Assembly: GCA_017303875.1 (NCBI GenBank)
Contig: JAFLBP010000047.1
Coordinates: forward strand, 1-37,524
Direction of reading: 5' to 3'
Length of the DNA: 37,524 bases
Source: Chitinophagales bacterium
GTDB taxonomy: Bacteria > Bacteroidota > Bacteroidia > Chitinophagales > Saprospiraceae
The notes under the pieces are model-generated. The model had not been told where the DNA came from and searched no databases. It was given only the letters and a program-made list of their open reading frames with translations. The position numbers were made by a program, and so were the translations under genes. Position 1 is the first letter of the stretch. Every line of letters begins with the position of its first letter. This document shows, one piece after another, positions 31,644 through 37,524 of this stretch.

Positions 31644-31656
31644 GGGGTAAACTCCT

Positions 31657-31664
31657 TAACTTTG
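31657..31664 (+). promoter_or_regulatory. -7 box of the AAA ATPase gene
   Basis: TAACTTTG matches TAnnTTTG 23 bases before the ATG. The second palindrome ends 13 bases upstream, so it covers the -33 region and a bound protein would block the promoter. Confidence 0.55.
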
Positions 31665-31686
31665 CTTCGCTAAATACCTTTCAGAC

Positions 31687-33117
31687 ATGAAATTAATTGG
31701 CAGAAAAGCCGAAAAAGCTACTTTTCAGCATTGTTTGGATAGCAGCGAGTCCAAACTGATTGCGGTCTACGGACGAAGGCGCGTAGGCAAGACATTTCTG
31801 GTGCGCCAGTTTTTCCAGGGCAAAATCAGATTTGAAGTAGCTGGCCTGCACAATGGCAGCCTGAACGATCAACTGGCGCATTTTGCTTCGGTCTTGTCCA
31901 AATATGGCTGGCAGGAAGCAGCATGGCATCAGCCGGAAAACTGGCAGCAGGCATTCGATATGTTGGAGCGTTTCATGGATACCTGGAACGGGAAAGACAA
32001 AAAAGTCATCTTTCTGGACGAACTTCCGTGGTTTGATACCCCCAAATCTAAATTTTTAATGGCTTTTGAAAACTTCTGGAATGCCTATTGTACCAAGCGC
32101 ACGGATATTATTTGTGTCATTTGCGGATCTGCTGCTTCCTGGATGACCAAAAAGGTATTGAAAAACAAAGGCGGTCTGCATAATCGGGTAGCGGAAAGGA
32201 TAAGGCTCTCGCAGTTTTCCCTGCGCGAGACGGAGCTTTTCCTGCATGAAAAAGATATTCGATGGAGTCGTTACGATATTGCGCAGGCCTATTTCGTTAC
32301 CGGCGGCGTGCCTTATTATTTAGACGCCGTCAGAAAGGGCGAGGGCGTATCGCAATTTATTGACCGGGTTTGTTTTGGCAAAGACGGATTGCTGCACGAC
32401 GAATATCAGGTGCTGTTCAGTTCCCTGTTCGACAGCAGCGAACGGCATTATCAGGTAGTGGAGGCCCTTTACAGCATAAAACAGGGCCTGACGCGCAATG
32501 CCCTCATCGAAAAAACACAATTACTCAGCGGCGGTGCGCTCAGTCAGACACTACAGGAACTGGAAGAATCGGGTTTTGTGACGACTGCAATGCCTTATGG
32601 TGCGAAGCAAACGAAAGGTTTGTATAAGTTGACAGACAATTTTACGATTTTTTACCTGAAATTTATGCGCAATGCCTCGGCCAGGACGGGTAATACCTGG
32701 GCAGGCATTGCGCAGTCGCAATCGTGGATCAGTTGGTCGGGATTGGCCTTTGAACGCCTTTGTTTTGCGCACCTGCCACAGATCCGGCGCGCCCTGAAGC
32801 TGGAAGCCATTGCCTGTACCATAGCGCCCTGGGCAAAAACAACAGACGATACAGGTGCGCAAATTGACATGGTCATTGAGCGTGCCGACCGGATTGTACA
32901 CCTTTGTGAAATAAAGTTTGCCAAGTCTGATTATACGATAGATAAAGCCAATGCCCAAAAAATGCGCAATGCAATTCAGTTATTTGCAACAAGCGGCAAC
33001 AATGCCCGCAAAAATATATTCCTCACCCTGATCACCCCATTCGGGCTTACGCGAAACGAGTACTACCACGAACTGGTACAAAGCGAACTGACGCTGGATG
33101 ATTTGTTTGAGGGGTAG
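31687..33117 (+). CDS. AAA-type ATPase with C-terminal PD-(D/E)XK nuclease-like domain
   Basis: The 476 residues form the archaeal-type ATPase architecture (ATPase_2 with a DUF234-like tail). Walker A GRRRVGKT is at 29-36, Walker B VIFLDELPWFD at about 107-117, and a sensor-like CGSAASWM follows. A winged-helix region spans about 250-320. The C-terminus has Asp394 and Glu408-Ile-Lys410 (GAQIDMVIE, CEIKFAK), the D...ExK core of the PD-(D/E)XK fold. These genes are common in Bacteroidota and archaea and are often multi-copy. Their role is poorly known, with defence or mobile-element functions suggested. It is alone in its transcription unit behind two palindromes. Confidence 0.85.
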   Translation: MKLIGRKAEKATFQHCLDSSESKLIAVYGRRRVGKTFLVRQFFQGKIRFEVAGLHNGSLNDQLAHFASVLSKYGWQEAAWHQPENWQQAFDMLERFMDTWNGKDKKVIFLDELPWFDTPKSKFLMAFENFWNAYCTKRTDIICVICGSAASWMTKKVLKNKGGLHNRVAERIRLSQFSLRETELFLHEKDIRWSRYDIAQAYFVTGGVPYYLDAVRKGEGVSQFIDRVCFGKDGLLHDEYQVLFSSLFDSSERHYQVVEALYSIKQGLTRNALIEKTQLLSGGALSQTLQELEESGFVTTAMPYGAKQTKGLYKLTDNFTIFYLKFMRNASARTGNTWAGIAQSQSWISWSGLAFERLCFAHLPQIRRALKLEAIACTIAPWAKTTDDTGAQIDMVIERADRIVHLCEIKFAKSDYTIDKANAQKMRNAIQLFATSGNNARKNIFLTLITPFGLTRNEYYHELVQSELTLDDLFEG

Positions 33118-33218
33118 AGGGAATTGGATTTAGTCAGGGTGCATACTAATGGATTTGGGGGATGCGTTAAAAAGCAACTGTAGATAAAAAGCCTCTTAAA
33201 AAGCGTAAAAAATCACTG

Positions 33219-33596
33219 ATGAATCCGACAATACTACGCGAAGAAATAATTCTGGAGATTGAAAAGCAACTGCTTAAGGCGATGCAGCAAAGTGATGTTG
33301 ACATGCTGGATCAATTGCTTCACGATGATTTGCTTTTTGTACTTCCGAGCGGCGAAGTAATCACCAAAACGATGGATTTGGAAACCCATAAATCCGGCAA
33401 CCTGAAATTTGAGGAAATCAACTCAAGCGTAGACGCTATCAGACAAATGGACGAAAACGTTGTGGTTACGTTGACTTCAAAGATTGCCGGTACCATGTCG
33501 GGACAGCCCTTTGAAGGCAATTTTCGCTATCTGCGGGTTTGGAAAATGTTTGAAGGAGGGTTCAAGGTTATTGCCGGGAGTTGCGTTGGGGTGTGA
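33219..33596 (+). CDS. NTF2-like (DUF4440/SnoaL-type) protein
   Basis: The 125-residue protein has the cone-shaped NTF2 fold pattern: an N-terminal helix pair (EIEKQLLKAMQQSDVDMLDQ, then LLHDDLLFVLPSGEV) and beta strands VVVTLTSKIAGTM and FRYLRVWKMFEGGFKVIAGS. Proteins of this size serve as small-molecule-binding proteins or isomerases; no specific substrate can be assigned. It lies 101 bases after the AAA ATPase gene and converges with the methyltransferase operon. The 84-base gap to that operon (33597-33680) has no clear terminator. Confidence 0.75.
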   Translation: MNPTILREEIILEIEKQLLKAMQQSDVDMLDQLLHDDLLFVLPSGEVITKTMDLETHKSGNLKFEEINSSVDAIRQMDENVVVTLTSKIAGTMSGQPFEGNFRYLRVWKMFEGGFKVIAGSCVGV

Positions 33597-33680
33597 TCAC
33601 GAAACTGAACGTAATCACATGTTTACCCCCAAAACGAGATAAAAGTACGCTGCCCGCTCTTTTAGACCTTAACTAATATA

Positions 33681-34835
33681 TTACAGATATGTCTTTATTT
33701 TTTCAGCGATTGCTTTAGCTAATAGGGGAGGAACTGCATTTCCGATTTGGTTATATTGCGATAAGTTTGGAGTAATCCCTATTTTTTTGAGATATGAGTT
33801 AGACATAAGAGTTCTTTTGCCATAAAAAAAGTAATGATCTGGAAACGATTGGAGCCGGGCGGCTTCTCTTGCAGTGATATTACGAGGATTAAATGGATGA
33901 ATAAATGTTGAATAAAATGAAGCAGGTATAGTGAATGACACTTTATTTGGAAGGAGCAATCGATAATTTAGCCCAAATTTCACATCAGACAATCGTTCTT
34001 TTTCACCTCTTTTTCTTACTTTTAGATCATCAGGTAATTCTTCCAATTTACTGCCTTGCTGTATCATTCTATATCTATTGACAAGACGGGTTGTATGATT
34101 CATAGCAACGTGATTAAGTACCTTCTCCGCACCTTCCCTAGCCCATTTTTGATAATAATTTGTAGCATTTTTGTTGTATTCTTGTATTTCGACGCCTTCT
34201 CCAGCGTTTAATTCAGGTAAATCACCGAGTGCTTCTGAAACTGTAATAGGGGACAGCAATGACTTACTTGTGTCAAAGGAGTGAGTGATCGCAGGACATG
34301 AAATATCTTGCGACAGTGTCGAGCCAACGAAAAAGACACGTACCCGTTGTTGTGGAACACCATATTCCAAAGCATTTAAAGTCCAAAAATTAATATTATA
34401 TCCAATACTATTGAACTTTTCAATAATAAGTTGTTTATATAAATTACCATGTTTATCTTTTTTAGACGTAAGACCAAGAACATTTTCAATAACAAAGAAT
34501 TTAGGCTTAAAATAATTTACCCAATTAAAAAACTCAACAAACAACTCATTTCTATCATCATAAAAATTTTTTATTCCAGCAGCATAGCTAAAACCTTGAC
34601 AAGGGGGACCGCCGATAATAATATCTGGTTTCTGTATAATCTCTTTCTGAACATCTTCCAATGCAAGATCCTTTATGTTGGTGTTATACATTACGCTTGT
34701 AGAGTTAGGCCTATTCAATCTATAAGAATTGAACGCCCAATCATCTTTCTCAAGCATAGCGATACACTCCCCTCCGGCCATTTCGAAGCCAAGGCTAAAA
34801 CCGCCTGCGCCAGCAAACAAATCAATGAATGTCAT
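33681..34835 (-). CDS. DNA (cytosine-5-)-methyltransferase
   Basis: The 384-residue enzyme has all major C5-methyltransferase motifs in order: I, FAGAGGFSLGFE; IV, GGPPCQGFS with catalytic Cys79; VI, FVIENVLGL; VIII, QQRVRVFFVG; IX/X, ITAREAARLQSFPDHY and NQIGNAVPP. The target recognition domain between VIII and IX is about 110 residues and its specificity is unknown. Its ATG overlaps the stop of the upstream gene by four bases. No restriction endonuclease or Vsr gene follows. The gene is markedly AT-rich compared with the chromosome to its left, suggesting horizontal acquisition. Confidence 0.95.
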   Translation of the reverse strand: MTFIDLFAGAGGFSLGFEMAGGECIAMLEKDDWAFNSYRLNRPNSTSVMYNTNIKDLALEDVQKEIIQKPDIIIGGPPCQGFSYAAGIKNFYDDRNELFVEFFNWVNYFKPKFFVIENVLGLTSKKDKHGNLYKQLIIEKFNSIGYNINFWTLNALEYGVPQQRVRVFFVGSTLSQDISCPAITHSFDTSKSLLSPITVSEALGDLPELNAGEGVEIQEYNKNATNYYQKWAREGAEKVLNHVAMNHTTRLVNRYRMIQQGSKLEELPDDLKVRKRGEKERLSDVKFGLNYRLLLPNKVSFTIPASFYSTFIHPFNPRNITAREAARLQSFPDHYFFYGKRTLMSNSYLKKIGITPNLSQYNQIGNAVPPLLAKAIAEKIKTYL

Positions 34836-35791
34836 ATGGTTATTTCAGCAAAAGGTGAAAAAAATTTATATATATTAAAATAATTTAATATGTCTGATTC
34901 GTTTAATATTCCATTCCTCTGTTTAGACTTGTCAAAATAGTCAAGACAAGCAGTAAGATTTGGAAATTTTTCTTCTATTGCACGGATTTCTTTATAAGTT
35001 AATGAAGGAACCTTGATTTCAAAGGGGGTATCACCAATTTTAACAAAAGGAAATCCTTTGTTAAGAATATAATCTAACTTATCTTTATCTGTATCATTGT
35101 AGAATAGCCATCCTATAGTATTCATCTCTGCACCGTCGTTGTAGTTCAAAAACAACATTTGTTGTACATAAATATTATCACCATTTCTGTTTCTATTTTT
35201 AACCGTCTCGCGAATCAAATTATTAATTATATCGAAACAAGCTCGCCTTAAGCCAGATTTATTTAAATTTGGATTTCTATATAAATATTCGGGAAAATAC
35301 TTGTTGTCAATTCTATCTGATAACTTTTTAAATCTTTCTTCATTATCTCCGCCATCTTGTTGAGCATTATAAGATATGCAGAAAAAAGAGCCTGAATTCA
35401 GACGACTGAAAACCAAATCAATATCTGTTAATATATCAGTTGTTAACTTACTATCATAGTCAAGCCAGATTAATGTTTTTCCGGAAATATCAATTCGAGG
35501 TAAAATATCGTTGGATTCTCCATATTCAATTTCGATACAGCCGTAAGGCTTATTAAATTCAAAACGAAGCTTGTCATGCTCCTCTCTCTCCATACTTATC
35601 ATGTTGGAAACGCCAACAACACGATGAAAAAGAGAAAAATCTAAAAACGATACGGAACCAAACCCTATGTACTGATATTGTTCAACAGGGTGAAAAATAT
35701 CTAGACTTTGAAAGATAGAACAAAGAATTCTTCTTTCAACTGATTTAGCAACTCTGATTCTATAATCAATTTTATTATAACTTGCACTCAT
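34832..35791 (-). CDS. Uncharacterised protein, possible SAM-dependent methyltransferase-like fold
   Basis: No family with known function is recognised in these 319 residues. The N-terminal half reads like a Rossmann fold: YIGFGSVSFLDFSLFHRVVG (about 41-60) resembles a SAM-binding motif I, SMEREE (about 66-71) could be the acidic end of strand 2, and LIWLDYD (about 107-113) fits a motif IV position. The second half has no clear signature. It is cytoplasmic, with no signal or membrane segment. It is locked between the GHKL ATPase gene (one-base overlap, TAATG) and the cytosine methylase gene (four-base overlap), so it very probably works with both. Confidence 0.8.
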   Translation of the reverse strand: MSASYNKIDYRIRVAKSVERRILCSIFQSLDIFHPVEQYQYIGFGSVSFLDFSLFHRVVGVSNMISMEREEHDKLRFEFNKPYGCIEIEYGESNDILPRIDISGKTLIWLDYDSKLTTDILTDIDLVFSRLNSGSFFCISYNAQQDGGDNEERFKKLSDRIDNKYFPEYLYRNPNLNKSGLRRACFDIINNLIRETVKNRNRNGDNIYVQQMLFLNYNDGAEMNTIGWLFYNDTDKDKLDYILNKGFPFVKIGDTPFEIKVPSLTYKEIRAIEEKFPNLTACLDYFDKSKQRNGILNESDILNYFNIYKFFSPFAEITI

Positions 35792-37173
35792 TAGGCAATT
35801 TCATTTGAATAAAAATACTCGAAAGTTTTTAGGCCAACATCTTTGGGTTCTAATGAGTTTAAAAGAGTTGATACCGATTGAAACTTCTCAGTATCAACCT
35901 CATAACTTATTATCACGCTATCAGTTGATTTTGGAATCTTCTTGGGCCGTTCGACTTCAGGAGCTGTAAACTTTACTTCAACCATAGATTTAAGTGCTAC
36001 TTCATCCAAAGAAAGCGATTTCGCACTTGCTAATTTCGATTCAGTGTGAGAAAGTGGTTGATTTTTGCCTCTTCCTTGACCATCTTTCTCCGCTTTCAAG
36101 TTGTTCAGAAAAGTTATCACATCTCTCATCATATCAATCATTTTTGCTTTTACCGTTAAATATAAGGGATGTTCAGGATTAAGACCTGTTTTTGCAGTAT
36201 TCCAAGGAAAATCAGAGGGATCTTTGGCTTCAAAAAACACAAACCCCCTAAATAATTCATACTGACTATGGTATTCTGGGCCGCCTTTAACTTTATCACC
36301 TTTGCCAGACCAGCCTGTTATCTTTGTTTGTTCAGCGGCTAAAATCAATCTATCATTACAGAAGATATACCATCCACCGTCTTCTTTTTTTCCTTTTTCT
36401 CCAATACCACATAAAATTCTCACGTCAACACCTTCTTTCTGATAAAAGTGTTGCCATTTTCCAATAACTAAACCAATACTGCTATCCTCTTTTATAAATA
36501 AATCTTTAGCAATTAAAGGGACACCATTGATCTCCATTTTCATACCCTTACTTATGTTATACCAATTTTCGATTTCAATCTCCTTTTTCAGATCATTAAA
36601 ATATGTTGGATCGCTAAAGAGCGATTTACTGGCATATGTTAAATCAGTGATAGTAATTTTAGTACCATAGCCAATGTTGATATCAAATGTATCGCGTTTT
36701 TCTGAAACTGAAAAATTCCAGTCGTCTTCATTCTTCCACTTTTCAACATCGATTTCAATTTTGAAATATTCATTTGACGTCGAAGACTCAACTGTAATTT
36801 TTTTTCCAATCTTAAAAAATGCTCTTTTCATACCAATTCCAAATTGACCAATGGAGCCAAAGTTTCCAGTGGAATAATCTTCCGGGCGGCCAAAACAAAA
36901 AGCATAATTTTTTGCTATCTCATAAGGAATTCCACCGGCATTATCCTTTATTGTGAACTCATTTTCGCTAAAGTTAATCTGGATTTTGGTGTTTTCATAT
37001 TTCAAAGCAAACAAATCATATGTAGGCTGGTTGTTTCTGTAAATTTCAGCTCGGGCAGCATCAACAGCATTATCGACCAAATCACCTATTGCATCACTTA
37101 CTGTGATATCTCTAGTCAACATATCAATAAAAAACAACTTGCTGGGCTTGCCTTGAATTATTCCCTCTTGCAT
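35791..37173 (-). CDS. GHKL-fold ATPase (MORC/MutL-like) of a methylase-linked operon
   Basis: ATG 37173 gives 460 residues starting MQEGIIQGKPSKLFFID. A TTG start 19 codons upstream (37230) overlaps the presumed -7 box and is less likely. The N-terminal GHKL domain (about 1-190) has an N-box DLVDNAVDAA with Asp in place of the usual general-base Glu, then IKDNAGGIP and FGIGMKRAFF (lid/G2). A transducer-like S5 domain follows (about 195-370), then a charged linker and a C-terminal segment. MORC/MutL-type ATPases next to C5-methylases have been described in restriction-modification operons. Here it is the first gene of three. AT-rich composition again suggests transfer. Confidence 0.85.
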   Translation of the reverse strand: MQEGIIQGKPSKLFFIDMLTRDITVSDAIGDLVDNAVDAARAEIYRNNQPTYDLFALKYENTKIQINFSENEFTIKDNAGGIPYEIAKNYAFCFGRPEDYSTGNFGSIGQFGIGMKRAFFKIGKKITVESSTSNEYFKIEIDVEKWKNEDDWNFSVSEKRDTFDINIGYGTKITITDLTYASKSLFSDPTYFNDLKKEIEIENWYNISKGMKMEINGVPLIAKDLFIKEDSSIGLVIGKWQHFYQKEGVDVRILCGIGEKGKKEDGGWYIFCNDRLILAAEQTKITGWSGKGDKVKGGPEYHSQYELFRGFVFFEAKDPSDFPWNTAKTGLNPEHPLYLTVKAKMIDMMRDVITFLNNLKAEKDGQGRGKNQPLSHTESKLASAKSLSLDEVALKSMVEVKFTAPEVERPKKIPKSTDSVIISYEVDTEKFQSVSTLLNSLEPKDVGLKTFEYFYSNEIA

Positions 37174-37227
37174 ATATTTCGCAGTTTTGTAGTATTTTTG
37201 ATGAAGTGACGAATTCGTTAAATAACC

Positions 37228-37235
37228 CAAAGGTA
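37228..37235 (-). promoter_or_regulatory. -7 box of the GHKL-methylase operon
   Basis: The minus strand reads TACCTTTG, an exact match to TAnnTTTG, 55 bases before ATG 37173. No firm -33 element is seen. The remaining spacer to 37467 holds the C tract and a divergent promoter but no gene. Confidence 0.55.
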
Positions 37236-37385
37236 AAAATTTTGTAGCCTACATAGGGCACAGCATAGGAGCAAATAAGCCATGCGCTATCTCCCAATTA
37301 GTAGGCAATCACTGTGCAAATTTACACCAGTTTATTCATTTGCAAAATATCCATACCCCCTTTTTGCCGCACATACCCAATTTAT

Positions 37386-37396
37386 CCCCCCCCCCC
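37386..37396. repeat. Homopolymer of 11 C
   Basis: Eleven consecutive C residues lie 20 bases upstream of a plus-strand -33 box. Tracts of this length are prone to slippage during replication, and also to sequencing or assembly error. Confidence 0.9.
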
Positions 37397-37416
37397 TCAG
37401 GGCAAACGCATCAAAA

Positions 37417-37449
37417 TTTGACCTGATGTGATTCTACTGAGTACCTTTC
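37417..37449 (+). promoter_or_regulatory. Promoter of the gene at the right edge
   Basis: TTTG at 37417-37420 and TACCTTTC at 37442-37449 (one mismatch to TAnnTTTG) are separated by 21 bases, close to the usual Bacteroidota spacing. The start codon follows 18 bases later. Confidence 0.55.
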
Positions 37450-37467
37450 TGGCAAAAACGCTTTGCC

Positions 37468-37524
37468 ATGAATAATGAACAAAACCTGGTCAATGGTTTA
37501 ATTAGGTCTTTTGGCTCTGTTGAA
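37468..37524 (+). CDS. Start of an unidentified gene cut by the window edge
   Basis: ATG 37468 opens a frame of 19 codons (MNNEQNLVNGLIRSFGSVE) that runs off the window without a stop. A promoter lies immediately upstream. The fragment is too short to identify. It is divergent from the GHKL-methylase operon and could belong to the same island. Confidence 0.5.
   Translation, partial: MNNEQNLVNGLIRSFGSVE

Noticed and set aside
31093..31650. Plus-strand frame of 185 codons from the rfbD palindrome to the ATPase spacer
   Set aside because: It reads through the palindrome antisense to rfbD and the non-coding twin palindromes; there is no domain and no plausible start signal.
33681..34835. Conventional type II restriction-modification pair around the cytosine methylase
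   Set aside because: No endonuclease-like or Vsr gene is adjacent within the window; the partners are a GHKL ATPase and an unknown protein.

Overview
The window looks like chromosomal DNA from a Bacteroidota, most likely a member of the Saprospiraceae or a close relative. Four secreted proteins end in type IX secretion (T9SS) type A-like sorting domains. Upstream regions repeatedly carry the Bacteroidota -7 box TAnnTTTG. E1 alpha and E1 beta of a branched-chain ketoacid dehydrogenase are fused, and an HMG-CoA synthase-family enzyme, delta-60 repeats and MopE-type repeats are present. Base composition is near 50% GC over most of the window and clearly AT-rich from about 33.6 kb to the right end.

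Left part (1-8.7 kb): the tail of an IS256-family transposase, a heptamer repeat, tRNA-Thr(CGU) and tRNA-Pro(CGG). An arsenic-type cluster on the minus strand follows: arsR, a small CPKC thioredoxin, an arsenate reductase-like phosphatase, an ArsP-type permease, a rhodanese, ArsF and ArsG. A perfect dyad that looks like the ArsR operator overlaps the promoter between arsR and the rest. Next come the fused E1 dehydrogenase, a long inverted array of short repeats, and a 510-residue helical-repeat protein of unknown function.

Middle (8.7-24.4 kb): a minus-strand operon for a DUF6438 lipoprotein, a GT87-like membrane glycosyltransferase and a GtrA-like protein; a PLP trans-sulfuration enzyme; a membrane-anchored class III adenylate cyclase; priA; the divergent infC-rpmI-rplT operon; two secreted T9SS cargo proteins; xseA; and an HMG-CoA synthase-family gene. 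Four intergenic spacers hold related AT-rich inverted-repeat elements, and some of these touch or supply the stop codons of neighbouring genes.

Right part (24.4-37.5 kb): a two-gene unit for a 1412-residue multidomain surface protein and a delta-60 repeat protein; rfbD carrying an in-frame palindromic insertion; an AAA ATPase with a PD-(D/E)XK-like tail behind twin palindromes; and an NTF2-like protein. Last is a tight AT-rich operon of GHKL (MORC/MutL-type) ATPase, a methyltransferase-like protein of unknown function and a C5-cytosine methyltransferase. This operon is the best candidate for a little-described defence or modification system. The window ends in the first codons of another gene behind a clear promoter and an 11-C tract.
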